From assembly GCA_026707285.1 (NCBI GenBank), contig JAPOXD010000027.1:1-64000 (forward strand): a stretch of 64,000 nt of DNA, given 5' to 3'. Shown piece after piece: positions 38,634 through 48,261 of the stretch; position 1 is the first letter of the stretch; each line of letters begins with the position of its first letter. The notes beneath the pieces were generated by a model. That model was not told where the DNA came from. It was given only the letters and a program-made list of their open reading frames with translations, and did not search any database. Source of the stretch: Chloroflexota bacterium (GTDB taxonomy: Bacteria > Chloroflexota > UBA11872). The position numbers and the translations under genes were made by a program.

Positions 38634-38655
38634 CCGCGCCCGCGGCGCCCACCGA

Positions 38656-39825
38656 GTGATGCGCGCACCGGCTCGCACGCACCGCGCCCTCGCCATCGCC
38701 GCCCACGTGCTGTTTTGGATGTCGCTCTACGTCTACGTGCCCGTGTTGCCGACCTATGCCCGCGACCTGGGGGCTTCGCTGGGGATGGTGGGGCTGATCG
38801 TGGGCGCCTACGGCCTGACGCAGCTCCTGTTGCGCATTCCGATCGGGGTGTGGTCGGACCGCGTGGCGCGCCGCAAGCCATTTCTGATTGGCGGCATGCT
38901 GGCCAACGCGGCGGGGGCGGCGGCGCTGGCGCTGTCGCCCGTGGCCTGGCTGCTGGTCGTCGGGCGGGCGGTGACCGGCGTGGGCGCATCGACTTTCGTA
39001 ATCGCCTCGGTGCACCTGGCCGAGTTTTTTCCCAGCCGGACGGTGGCGCGGGCGACCGGCATCGCCGTGGGGCTGAGCGCGGCCAGCCAGGTCGTGATCA
39101 TGCTGATCGGCGGCGCGGTGGCCGACGCAGGCACGGTGGCCACGACGTTCTGGGTGGCCGTCGGGCTTGGCCTGGCCGGGATAGTCGTGCTGCTGCCGCT
39201 GCCGGATCACGCGCGCGCTCCGCAGGAACAGCCGCCGCAGGTCCAGGCGCTGGCGCGCGCGGGCACGCAGCGCAGCACCCTGGTAGCCGCGACGCTGGCC
39301 GCCCTGCTGCAATACGCGCAGTTTGGCCTCACGTTCGCTTTTGTTCCGCTTTGGGCGGACTCGCTCGGCGCGAGCAACTTCGACCTGGGGCTGCTCGGGA
39401 CCGTCGCCGTTACGGCCAACGGCCTCGGCGCGCTGGTCCTGGTGGTGGCCGGGGCGCGGCTGAACGGCCGCCTGGCCGCCGTGTTCGGGTTTCTCCTGAC
39501 GGCGATATCGAGTCTGCTGATTCCGATTCTGCCGAACCTGGCGGTGCTCACCCTGGTGCAGGGGATCGGAGGATTCGGTCGCGGGCTGGTGTTCCCGGCG
39601 CTGATGGCGCACAGCATCGAGCGCGCGGCGCCCGCCGAACGCGCCACGGCGATGGGCGTGTTTCAGGGCGTCTACGCGCTGGGCATGTTCCTCGGCCCCG
39701 TGAGCGCGGGCGTCCTGGGCGAGTGGCTGGGGCTTGACCGCGTGTTCCTGCTGATCGGTGCGCTGATGGTTCTGGGGGCGCTGGCGGCGGCCCGATTCGT
39801 GACGCACGGAGACGACCGGTTGTAG
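38656..39825 (+). CDS. MFS transporter
   Basis: ~12 hydrophobic segments; LLRIPIGVWSDRVARRKPFLIGGML. Confidence 0.88.
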   Translation: MMRAPARTHRALAIAAHVLFWMSLYVYVPVLPTYARDLGASLGMVGLIVGAYGLTQLLLRIPIGVWSDRVARRKPFLIGGMLANAAGAAALALSPVAWLLVVGRAVTGVGASTFVIASVHLAEFFPSRTVARATGIAVGLSAASQVVIMLIGGAVADAGTVATTFWVAVGLGLAGIVVLLPLPDHARAPQEQPPQVQALARAGTQRSTLVAATLAALLQYAQFGLTFAFVPLWADSLGASNFDLGLLGTVAVTANGLGALVLVVAGARLNGRLAAVFGFLLTAISSLLIPILPNLAVLTLVQGIGGFGRGLVFPALMAHSIERAAPAERATAMGVFQGVYALGMFLGPVSAGVLGEWLGLDRVFLLIGALMVLGALAAARFVTHGDDRL

Positions 39826-39953
39826 CAACAATATGAAGCAATGTGGGATGCCGCAGAAGGACGACGGCGATTTTGTTCCCAAATCTCTTAGACGGTGAAT
39901 GTGGGGCGTGCTAGCATTCCGCCCCCGCGAACGGCGGGACTTCAGCGAGGTGC

Positions 39954-40439
39954 GTGGTGCGGCGCAAGCTGCAAAAGCGAGCGTTTCGCGATATCGACCG
40001 CGGCGCCCTGGGCGCGATGCTGTTCAGCGCCCGCAAGCGCAAGCGCCTGACGCAGGCTGAGCTGGCCAGCCGCATCGACCGCGACCGTCCGTGGGTGAGC
40101 GATGTCGAGACGGGCAAGATCCTGCACGTGCCGGACAACGATCTGGACGCGGTGGCGGAGATTCTTGGGCTGGAGGTGGCGATGCTCCGCCGGGCCCGCG
40201 CACAGTCCGCTCCGCGTGGGGCGGGCGCCGCGCCGGCGGCGAGCGGCACCGTCGACCGCGGCTGCGGCATGTGCGGCGCGTCCAATCCCTGGGACGCCCG
40301 GTTTTGCGTGAACTGCGGCGAGCGGCTCCCGTTGGAGGCGGTCTGCGACACCTGCGGCCGCATCATTCGCGCCGACTCGCGCTTTTGCGCCTACTGCGGC
40401 GAGCCGGTGGCCAGCGCCATGCCGGCGACGCAGGCGTAG
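39954..40439 (+). CDS. XRE-type HTH protein with double zinc ribbon
   Basis: GAMLFSARKRKRLTQAELASRIDRDRPWVSDVETG; CGMCGASNPWDARFCVNCGERLP and CDTCGRIIRADSRFCAYCGEP. Confidence 0.85.
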   Translation: MVRRKLQKRAFRDIDRGALGAMLFSARKRKRLTQAELASRIDRDRPWVSDVETGKILHVPDNDLDAVAEILGLEVAMLRRARAQSAPRGAGAAPAASGTVDRGCGMCGASNPWDARFCVNCGERLPLEAVCDTCGRIIRADSRFCAYCGEPVASAMPATQA

Positions 40440-40524
40440 TCCCAATCATCCAACCAAGGCCGCCGGACCCCGGCCGGGTCATATACTGCGAAGCGGGACG
40501 CACTCGAACGAGGGGCACGCGACC

Positions 40525-40749
40525 ATGACTGAAGGTGCGACGAACGGGGCCCAGCGGCACAATGCGCCCCTTCGCATCACGATCGAAATCGACCGACCGC
40601 AGGTCGGGCTGGGCAAGGCGAGCGGCCACATGCGCGGCGCCGTCCGCGAAGTGCTGCTGAGCCTGCGCGAAGTGCTGGACGCCGGCATTCAGACGCTCGA
40701 TCCGTCGGAGCGTAAGGCCTCCTCCGCCGAGCAGATCAAGATCGAGTAG
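40525..40749 (+). CDS. Small hypothetical protein (74 aa)
   Basis: Free-standing ORF upstream of trxA, preceded by TATACT at 40482; no recognised family. Confidence 0.5.
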   Translation: MTEGATNGAQRHNAPLRITIEIDRPQVGLGKASGHMRGAVREVLLSLREVLDAGIQTLDPSERKASSAEQIKIE

Positions 40750-40818
40750 CCCGGCGCCGTCCAGCCAATCGCCGGCCGGCGGGCCGGGCTCGCTGCTTGG
40801 TGTGAAGTTGCCTAAATG

Positions 40819-40846
40819 CCGTTGGCTTTTGTGACGATTCCAACGG
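40819..40846. promoter_or_regulatory. Inverted repeat CCGTTGG-N14-CCAACGG upstream of trxA
   Basis: Perfect 7-bp arms in intergenic DNA. Confidence 0.45.
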
Positions 40847-40915
40847 ACGCGGCCGCCGGCCCGGCCTAAGGTTGGGGTGCTTGGATAAGTCACCTCCCCT
40901 CAGGGGCGAGCAATA

Positions 40916-41251
40916 GTGACCGACAACCTGACGCACGCAACCGACGACGATTTCCAACAGGAAGTCCTCGAGGCGGACGGCCTCGTGGTCGTCGATTTCT
41001 GGGCTGAATGGTGCGCGCCGTGTCGTATGCTCGCGCCGACGTTTGAAAAGCTGGCCGGCGAGTTCGCCGGACGCTTGAAGTTCGTGAAGGTGGACGTCGA
41101 CGCAAGCCCCGACGCGCCGAACGACCACGGCGTTCGCGGCATCCCGACGCTGATCCTCTTCCGGAACGGCCAGGAAGTCGATCGAGTCGTGGGCGTCCTG
41201 CCGGAAAGCCGCCTGCGGGCACAGCTGGAGGGTCACCTCCAGCCCGCCTAG
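40916..41251 (+). CDS. trxA: Thioredoxin
   Basis: VVVDFWAEWCAPCRMLAPTFEKLAGEF; RGIPTLILFRNGQEVDRVVG; GTG start. Confidence 0.97.
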   Translation: MTDNLTHATDDDFQQEVLEADGLVVVDFWAEWCAPCRMLAPTFEKLAGEFAGRLKFVKVDVDASPDAPNDHGVRGIPTLILFRNGQEVDRVVGVLPESRLRAQLEGHLQPA

Positions 41252-41270
41252 GCGCCTTCCCGGACTTCAT

Positions 41271-41313
41271 CCGGGTGCAAGGCCTCCGCCCGGCCTTGCA
41301 CCCGGATTTCTTT
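41271..41313 (+). terminator. Rho-independent terminator downstream of trxA
   Basis: CCGGGTGCAAGGCC-TCCGCCC-GGCCTTGCACCCGG followed by ATTTCTTT: perfect 14-bp stem. Confidence 0.85.
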
Positions 41314-41439
41314 AACGAGGTCCGAAGCAGGACGTGGGCTTTACCCCAATCCGTTCGCCCTGAGCCTGTCGAAGGGGAGATCGGACGAATTGGGGGCCAT
41401 GCATGCCATGGGGCCTGATTTGTTCAGAGGTTGCTTTGC

Positions 41440-42273
41440 TCAGGCCCGGCCGTCCGGGATGCGCCACGCGGCGCGGGCGGTGCGGCTGAAGATCCACTCG
41501 CGGTCGCCGTCGGTCAGCCACGGCAGCTCCCACGCGGACGTGAACGCCTGCCCATAGGTCGCGTGGGCCAGACAGACCGGCCAGTCGCTGCCCCACATGA
41601 CGCGCGACGCCCCGAAGGCGTTGAGCATGCGCTGGATGAAGGGCCGGGCGCGCACGTAGGGATAGGCGTCGCCGGTGTTGTGGGGATAGCCCGAGAGCTT
41701 GACGTAGACGTTGGGCAAACGGGCGAGGTCCAGCAGATTCTCCAGCGAGTCCGGATCGTCGTAGTCCGGAAACCCCAGGTGATCGACGACGACGGTGACG
41801 TCGGGATGCCGGGTCGCCATGGCCGCGGCCTGGGGCAACTGGCGCCACTGGATGAGCAGCCCGATGGTGGCGCGCGTCTCGGCGGCGGCCTCCCACAGCC
41901 GGTCCTGCGAGCGGTCGTCCAGCCAGCGCGTCGCGGGATCCTCGGTCGCCGCCAGGCGAATGCCGCGATAGCCGGGCCGCTGCATGAGCTCCCGCAGTTG
42001 CCGGGGCGCTTCGCCGTCCATCGGATTCACGCGCCCGGCGACGACGAAGCGATCCGGATGCGCCTCGGCGGCCTGCGCCAGGTAGGCGTTGTCCCACAGA
42101 TAGAGACGCGGCTGAATCAGCACCGTCCAGTCCGCGCCGCCGACCTCGTCCTGCGCCGCGAACAGGTCTTCCGGCGACGCTTCCTGCTCCGTGTCGAAGT
42201 TGGAGTCCGGGTGCTTCGGAAAGCGCGGATCGCGGACGGTCCAAACGTGGACGTGCGATTCAACCAGGTCCAT
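41440..42273 (-). CDS. Amidohydrolase-2 family (TIM-barrel) hydrolase
   Basis: VESHVHVWTVRDPRFP; YRGIRLAATEDP; VVVDHLGFPDYDD; RVMWGSDWPVC. Confidence 0.88.
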   Translation of the reverse strand: MDLVESHVHVWTVRDPRFPKHPDSNFDTEQEASPEDLFAAQDEVGGADWTVLIQPRLYLWDNAYLAQAAEAHPDRFVVAGRVNPMDGEAPRQLRELMQRPGYRGIRLAATEDPATRWLDDRSQDRLWEAAAETRATIGLLIQWRQLPQAAAMATRHPDVTVVVDHLGFPDYDDPDSLENLLDLARLPNVYVKLSGYPHNTGDAYPYVRARPFIQRMLNAFGASRVMWGSDWPVCLAHATYGQAFTSAWELPWLTDGDREWIFSRTARAAWRIPDGRA

Positions 42274-42332
42274 GGTCGGAATTCCTCAGCACCATCGGCG
42301 CATGATGCCAGGCCGACGCGGATCGACGGCGA

Positions 42333-42728
42333 TTAGAGGCTAACGGCGCGAATCCTGCTGCTTCGTTCGATTCGAAAGACGTAGGGCGGCTCGGTGTCTT
42401 GTACGCGCTCGATCATCCGAGGAAGCGCCCAGAGAAACACTCGTGTAGCTTCCCAGGCCTGAGCGCTCGCGCCCCAGAGATAGAACACCGAGGCCTTGTG
42501 CTGCCTGACCGCCTCACGCGTGACGCCAACTCGGTGGAAGCGATAGTCCTGCGTCACGGCCACCCAGCCCCGTTCGGCCACCGGCTCCATCCAGGCATCG
42601 TCCGGGAGCGATTCCCGCCCCCGGCCAAAGACTTCCTGGTGATAGCGAATCTCGACCGGGAAGCGCTTGAAGGCTAGGAGGGCCTGCGGTATCTGCACGC
42701 CGACGCACCTATCGAAGAAGAAGGTCAA
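42333..42728 (-). CDS. VapC45-like PIN-fold toxin
   Basis: TTG start in TTGA overlap with antitoxin stop; MTFFFDRCVGVQIPQALLAF...LPDDAWMEPVAERGWVAVTQDYRFHRVGVTREAVRQHKASVFYL. Confidence 0.7.
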   Translation of the reverse strand: MTFFFDRCVGVQIPQALLAFKRFPVEIRYHQEVFGRGRESLPDDAWMEPVAERGWVAVTQDYRFHRVGVTREAVRQHKASVFYLWGASAQAWEATRVFLWALPRMIERVQDTEPPYVFRIERSSRIRAVSL

Positions 42729-43495
42729 GCAGCCTCGAGTTCCAGCCCCTCGAACTCCAGGCCGGCGACCACCTCGCAAGCCTCGAGGCCGAAGTCTTCG
42801 CTGATCTCCTCAACCGACTCGCCAGCCTCCTTGCGACCGCGCATGGCCCAGGTCGGAATCCCGCGCACGCTCGGCGCCCCGAATGAGACGCGTGGATCGA
42901 TTTGCACCGGAGAGCTCCGGCCGGCCACGTGCCAGCGGAGCGCCAAACCATGCTCGTAGTCGAACGTATGGAACCTCTCGCCGAGCAATTCGGCCCAGGC
43001 CAGTTGCCCTTGCTCGTCGCCGATGACTACCTCGGTGAATTCCGAAAGCTCCTGAAGGTCCCCCCACTCCCGCAGAATCCGCGAACCCTCCGTGTAGAAG
43101 CGCTCGGCGGCGAACGGATATTCAGTCTGCAGCAGCGCTTGAAAGTAGGCGCGCGCGTTCCGCAGGTTCTTCAAGCGGACGCCGTAGCCCCTGAATACGG
43201 CAACGAACGCCACTTCGACAGCCTCGAAGTAGTTCAGGCGTTCTCCGGCCTTCCGTCGAGGAAGGGTCGGCGGGGACGTCTGACCTCCCCGAAACCAATA
43301 GCCGATGGTCTGGGCCTTAGCCTCTGAGTAGCGGGCCGCCTCAGCGACGCTATACGTCGGCAGCGTCAGCCGCTTGCGCCAGAGGTCGGACCCCTCAAGC
43401 GATCCGGATGGCCAGTCCACAATCCCAGCCACACGCGGCGGGTCCGAAACGGATACCACTATCGATGGTCCTCCGCTGCTGCGCTCGCGTGTCAC
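42725..43495 (-). CDS. VapB45-like antitoxin (MerR-like N-term, DUF433-like C-term)
   Basis: YSVAEAARYSEAKAQTIGYWFRGG; DPRVSFGAPSVRGIPTWAMRGRKEAGESVEEISEDFGLEACEVVAGLEFE. Confidence 0.7.
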   Translation of the reverse strand: MTRERSSGGPSIVVSVSDPPRVAGIVDWPSGSLEGSDLWRKRLTLPTYSVAEAARYSEAKAQTIGYWFRGGQTSPPTLPRRKAGERLNYFEAVEVAFVAVFRGYGVRLKNLRNARAYFQALLQTEYPFAAERFYTEGSRILREWGDLQELSEFTEVVIGDEQGQLAWAELLGERFHTFDYEHGLALRWHVAGRSSPVQIDPRVSFGAPSVRGIPTWAMRGRKEAGESVEEISEDFGLEACEVVAGLEFEGLELEAA

Positions 43496-43612
43496 AGGTT
43501 ACCCCGTCGGTCTATCCGCATCCGTGCCGCGCTTCCCACGCTGCGTGCAGCGTGGGCCACTGGACCAAGCTTGTAGGGGCCTAGATTCGCGCCTTCGGAA
43601 ACTTCCGGAGAA

Positions 43613-43775
43613 TCCCTCCGTCATTCCGGCGGAGAGCCTGCCCCGTACTTGATACGGGGCCGGAATCCAGTCCGGTCTAGTCTGGAGGCACGTCGAATGC
43701 TCGGCGTCGGGCGGGTCTAAGGCCCGCCCCTACCGGACTCTGCAGAGGTCTCCCAGCGCGGGAATGACGAAACCT
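43613..43775. repeat. Composite intergenic REP-like repeat, copy B
   Basis: CTCCGTCATTCCGGCGGAGAGCCTG...GCCGGAATCCAGTCCGGTCTAGTCTGGAGGC...GGCGTCGGGCGGGTCTAAGGCCCGCCCCTACCGGACTCTGCAG. Confidence 0.75.
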
Positions 43776-43801
43776 CTGCCGCCTGGCCCAGCGGCCAACG
43801 G

Positions 43802-45127
43802 TTACAACAACAAGTACGGCTGCTCGATGAGCTCCCGGATGCGGGCGAGGAAGCGGGCGGCGGGGGCGCCGTCGATGACGCGGTGGTCGAAGGTGAGGCT
43901 GAGGGTGACCGAGAGTTGGGCGACGACCTCGCCGTCGCGGGCCACGGCCTTCTCGCGCAGCGCGCCGACGCCCAGGATGGCGGACTCCGGCGGGTTGAGC
44001 ACCGGGGTGAAGGCGTCGATGCCATAGAGCCCCAGGTTGGAAATCGTGAAGGTGCCGCCGGTGATGTCGTCCAGCGCGAGCTGGTTGGCGCGGGCGCGAT
44101 CGACCACGCCGCGCACGTCGGAGGCGATCTCGACGAGCGACTTGCGGTCGGCCTGCTTGACGTTGGCCACCACCAGGTCGCCGCCGGCTTCGATGGCGAG
44201 ACCCACGTTCACCGAGTCGTGCAGTCGGATGGCGTCGCCCTCCAGGCTGGCGTTGGCGCGGGTGTGCTCGCGCAGCGCGTGGGCGCAGACGCGGATGAGC
44301 AGGTCGTTGTAGCTGATCTTGAATCCGAGGGTCGGTTCGTGGCGGGCGGCCAACTCGGTGCGCAGCTCATGGAAGCGGCGACCGTCGGCCTCGGTGACCA
44401 GCGTGACCTGCGCGGTCTGCTGCAGGCTCTGCAGCATGCGCTCGGCAATGACCTTGCGCACGCCGGTGACCGGGATGGTCGAGCCGGCAGCCGGCTCGCC
44501 GGTCGCGGCGGCCACCGCGGGCATGGGCGCCGTCGGAGCAATGGCGGGCGCCACGGCGACGGCCGGGGCGGCCACCGGCGCGGCGGCCGCGGCCTCGCGC
44601 ACGTCGCGTTCGATGACGCGTCCGCCGGGCCCGCTGCCCACGAGGCCGGCCAGAGCTACTCCTAGTTCACGAGCAATGCGCCGGGCCAGGGGCGAGGACT
44701 TCACGCGTCCGTCGGCAGCCGCCGGGGCGGGCGCTGCCGCCACCACGGGCGCCGGCGCGGGGGCCGGGGCGGGCGGTGGAGCCGCCGGAGCGGGAGGCGG
44801 TGCGGCGGGAGCGGGAGCAGGAGCAGGGGCAGGCGCCGGCTCAGGCGCGGCGGCTGGCGGCGCCGCCTCGGCCGCGGGCGGCTCCTCGCCGGGTTCCAGG
44901 ATGTAGGCCAGGGTTCCTTGCACGGGCACGGCGTCGCCGGGCTGCGCGGCGATCCCTCCGAGCACGCCGTCTTCCGGCGCTTCGACGGTGGCGTTGATCT
45001 TGTCGGTCTCGAACTCGAGGATCGGCTGACCCTTGGTCACCGTGGCCCCGTCCTCCACGAGCCAGCTGCTGACGATGCCTTCTTCCATCGTCATGCCCAT
45101 CAGGGGCATGAGGACCGGGGTGGCCAC
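43802..45127 (-). CDS. pdhC: Pyruvate/2-oxo acid dehydrogenase E2 (dihydrolipoamide acyltransferase)
   Basis: Lipoyl domain QPILEFETDKINATVEAPEDGVL; peripheral-subunit-binding; catalytic VTLSLTFDHRVIDGAPAARFL. Confidence 0.95.
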   Translation of the reverse strand: MATPVLMPLMGMTMEEGIVSSWLVEDGATVTKGQPILEFETDKINATVEAPEDGVLGGIAAQPGDAVPVQGTLAYILEPGEEPPAAEAAPPAAAPEPAPAPAPAPAPAAPPPAPAAPPPAPAPAPAPVVAAAPAPAAADGRVKSSPLARRIARELGVALAGLVGSGPGGRVIERDVREAAAAAPVAAPAVAVAPAIAPTAPMPAVAAATGEPAAGSTIPVTGVRKVIAERMLQSLQQTAQVTLVTEADGRRFHELRTELAARHEPTLGFKISYNDLLIRVCAHALREHTRANASLEGDAIRLHDSVNVGLAIEAGGDLVVANVKQADRKSLVEIASDVRGVVDRARANQLALDDITGGTFTISNLGLYGIDAFTPVLNPPESAILGVGALREKAVARDGEVVAQLSVTLSLTFDHRVIDGAPAARFLARIRELIEQPYLLL

Positions 45128-45154
45128 AGCTGGGTCCTTTCGTTGAGGCTGGGG

Positions 45155-46180
45155 CTAGCGGGAGCCTTGCAGCGACTCTCGAACGGCCGCGGCGATCCGC
45201 TCCGGGTCGGGGATGGCGCCCTTTTCGAGCGGCTCCGAGAACGGAATGGGCGAGTGCGACCCGGCCACGCGCAGCACGGGCGCGTCCAGGTCGTCGAAGC
45301 CATGCTCCTGGATCTGGGACGCGATCTCGGCGCCAAAGCCGCCGAAGCGCGCCGCCTCGTAGACCACGACGGCGTGATTCGTCTTGTGGACGGAGGCCAG
45401 GATGGTGTCCACGTCGAGCGGATAGAGCGTGCGGACGTCGACGACTTCGACATCGATGCCCTCGCCGGCCAACTGCTCGGCAGCCTCCAGCGCGTAGTGC
45501 ACCTGGCGCGCGTAGGTCACGACGCTGACGTCGCTGCCCTCGCGCTTCACGTCGGCCATGCCCAGCGGAATGGTGTATTCATCCTCGGGCACGGGGCCGC
45601 GCATGGAGTAGATGGCCTTGTGCTCGAAGAATATGACCACGTTGTCCTCGCGGATGGACGATTTCAGCAGGCCCTTGGCGTCGTGGGGCGACGAGCAGGT
45701 GACGACCTTCAGACCGGGCACGTGCGCGAACCAGGCTTCGAGGCTCTGGGTGTGCTGCGCCGCGTTGCCGGTGCCGGCGCCGAAGGGCGCGCGGTAGGTG
45801 ATGGGCAGCTTGGCGGCGCCGCCGAACATATAGCGGTTCTTGGCGGCCTGGTTGACGATCTGGTCCATGGCGATGCCCATGAAGTCCGAGTACATGAACT
45901 CGGCCACGGGCCGGCAGCCGGTGACGGCGGCGCCAACCGCCGCCCCGCCGATGGCCGCCTCGGAGATGGGCGTGTCGATGATGCGCGCCTCGCCCCACTT
46001 CTCCAACAGGCCGGCGGTGACGTTGTAGGCCCCGCCCCAGATGCCGACTTCTTCGCCCATGACGAAGACGTTGGGGTCGCGGGCCATCTCCTCGTCCAGG
46101 GCTTCGTGCAGCGCCTGGCTCATGAAGATCTGGCGGGTGGCGGCTCCGGCCGGGGCGTCGGGTGCGCTGGTGACAGCCAT
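45155..46180 (-). CDS. pdhB: Pyruvate dehydrogenase E1 beta subunit
   Basis: QALHEALDEEMARDPNVFVMGEEVGIWGGAYNVTAGLLEKWGEARIIDTPISEAAIGGAAVGAA. Confidence 0.95.
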   Translation of the reverse strand: MAVTSAPDAPAGAATRQIFMSQALHEALDEEMARDPNVFVMGEEVGIWGGAYNVTAGLLEKWGEARIIDTPISEAAIGGAAVGAAVTGCRPVAEFMYSDFMGIAMDQIVNQAAKNRYMFGGAAKLPITYRAPFGAGTGNAAQHTQSLEAWFAHVPGLKVVTCSSPHDAKGLLKSSIREDNVVIFFEHKAIYSMRGPVPEDEYTIPLGMADVKREGSDVSVVTYARQVHYALEAAEQLAGEGIDVEVVDVRTLYPLDVDTILASVHKTNHAVVVYEAARFGGFGAEIASQIQEHGFDDLDAPVLRVAGSHSPIPFSEPLEKGAIPDPERIAAAVRESLQGSR

Positions 46181-46182
46181 GG

Positions 46183-47109
46183 CTAGACGTACACGTCCTG
46201 CTCGATGGCGTCGAGGGTGGGCCAGGGGCTGGCCTCGGCGAACTCCTCGGCCTGCGTGATGGCTTCCTCGACCTCGGCGTCGATCGCCTGCATCTCGTCT
46301 TCGGTCAGGGCCTTGGCCTCGAGGACCGCCCGCTTGAAGCGCTCGATGGGATCGCGGGCGATCCACTTGGCGATCTCTTCCTCGTCGCGATAGCCCTTCG
46401 AGTCGTGGATCGTGTGGCCCTTCTGGCGGTAGGTGACGGCCTCGATCAGCGTCGGGCCGTCGCCGCCGCGGGCGCGATCAATGGCGACCTTGGCCCGCTC
46501 GTAGACCTCGAAGATGTCGTTGCCGTCGATGCGCTCGCTCGGCATGCCGTAGGCCGGACCGCGGTCGCCCACCGGCGCGGCGTTGGCGTACTCGGTGTGG
46601 GTCGCCATGCCGTACTGATTGTTCTCGCAGACAAAGACCACCGGCACGTTGAGCACCGAGCCCATGTTCACGCCCTCATGGAAGGCGCCGGTGGGTCCGG
46701 CGGCGTCGCCGAAGAAGCAGACGGTGACCTTGCCGTCGTTGCGCAGCTTGGATCCCAGGGCGGCGCCCACGGCGATGGGCACGCCGGCGCCGACGATGCC
46801 GTTGGCGCCCAGGTTGCCGCTGGCGACGTCGGCGATGTGCATCGAGCCGCCCTTGCCGCCGCAGTAGCCGGTGGTGCGGCCGTAGAGCTCGGCCATCATC
46901 TTGTCCAGGCGCGCGCCCTTGGCGATGCAGTGGCCGTGGCCACGGTGGGTGCTGGTGATGAAGTCGCCCTCGTTCAGCGCGGCGCAGACGCCGGTGGCCG
47001 TGGCTTCCTCACCAATGTAGAAGTGCAGCGCGCCGCGCATCTTGGCCGCGCGGTAGGCGACCTCGGCGGCTTCCTCGAAGCGGCGGATGCGGCGCATGGT
47101 GCGGTACAT
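46183..47109 (-). CDS. pdhA: Pyruvate dehydrogenase E1 alpha subunit (true start slightly upstream of the ATG used here)
   Basis: MYRTMRRIRRFEEAAEVAYRAAKMRGALHFYIGEEA; GGKGGSMHIADV; VTVCFFGDAAGPTGAFHEGVNMGSVLNVPVVFVCENNQYGM. Confidence 0.95.
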   Translation of the reverse strand: MYRTMRRIRRFEEAAEVAYRAAKMRGALHFYIGEEATATGVCAALNEGDFITSTHRGHGHCIAKGARLDKMMAELYGRTTGYCGGKGGSMHIADVASGNLGANGIVGAGVPIAVGAALGSKLRNDGKVTVCFFGDAAGPTGAFHEGVNMGSVLNVPVVFVCENNQYGMATHTEYANAAPVGDRGPAYGMPSERIDGNDIFEVYERAKVAIDRARGGDGPTLIEAVTYRQKGHTIHDSKGYRDEEEIAKWIARDPIERFKRAVLEAKALTEDEMQAIDAEVEEAITQAEEFAEASPWPTLDAIEQDVYV

Positions 47110-47249
47110 CCACAACAGGCGTTCTTGACTGAGGCCGGCTAGCGAGCCGTTGGACGAAGCGATGAGGGCGTCCTCGGATGATTGAGCGGGTGGATGCGCC
47201 CGCTGCCGAAGGCGCCGGAGTATATCACCGGCCCTGCGACGGACGACGC

Positions 47250-48261
47250 TCAGGCGCCGTTTCCGGACCCAGGCAAGGTCAGCCGGATTCCGATGTTGGT
47301 CTCCCGAGCCTCGGCGTGGGTGCGGGCTTCCAGGTGGTCGACGTGGTGGTCCTCGGCGCATTCGTCGGCCGAGGCCTCCAGTTGCAGGGTGACATGGTGG
47401 ATGCCGAATTCCTCGTAGGCGATGTGCCGCAGGCGGCGCAGGAGCGACGCATGTCCCTCGGCGTAGTCGGGATCGACGAGCACGTGGGCCGTGAGGGCGT
47501 CGTAGCCGGAGGTGATGGTCCAGGCGTGAACGTCATGCACCAGCGTGACGCCTTCAACGTCTTCCAAGGCGCTGCACAGCCGGTAGAGATCGAGTCGCTG
47601 CGGGACGCCTTCCAGCAGCACGCGGAACACCATGACGGCCAGGCGACCGGAACTGAACAGGATCAACACGGCGATGACGATGCCAATGATGGGGTCGGCG
47701 ATGTCCCAGTCGAACAGCAATGTGAGCAGGCCGGCGATGATTACTCCAATGGATCCCACCAGGTCGACCATGATGTGCCAGAAGACGCCTTCGACGCTGA
47801 TGCTGTGCCGCGAGGAGCGGTAGAGCGCCCCTGCCGCCGCCACGTTGATGACCAGCCCAGCCAGGGCGACGACCAGCATGAGCCCGGCTTGCAACTCGTG
47901 ATCGTGGTCGAGGCTGACCAGCCGCTGGACGGCCCCGTAGATGATCCAGTTGGCCAGCACCCAGAGGGCCAGCGCGTTGAGCATCACGACCATCACCTCG
48001 ATGCGCTGGTAGCCAAAGGTGCGCGTGATGGTGGCCGGACGCGGCCATCCACATGGCGAAGAGCGCCAGCCCAATGGCGACGACGTCGACGACCACGTGG
48101 CCGGCGTGAGCCAGCAGTCCCAGGCTGCCGGAGACGATGCCGCCCACGATTTCAAGCGCCATGTGAAAGATCATCAGCACCAGCACGACGATCAGGACCC
48201 GCCGTCCGGCGGCCCTGAAGTCGTGGTCGTGGCCTGCCTGGTCCGAATGCTCGTGCGTCAC
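47250..48261 (-). pseudogene. CDF-family cation efflux transporter, frameshifted
   Basis: N-part HDHDFRAAGRRVLIVVLVLMIFHMALEIVGGIVSGSLGLLAHAGHVVVDVVAIGLALFAMWMA in one frame; continuation RPATITRTFGYQRIEVMVVMLNALALWVL... in another; junction near 48035-48050. Confidence 0.85.

Noticed and set aside
41341-41395. TTCGCCCTGAGCCTGTCGAAGGGG segment
   Set aside because: Resembles a repeat fragment found in many bacterial genomes; only one copy noticed in this window, so not called as a feature.
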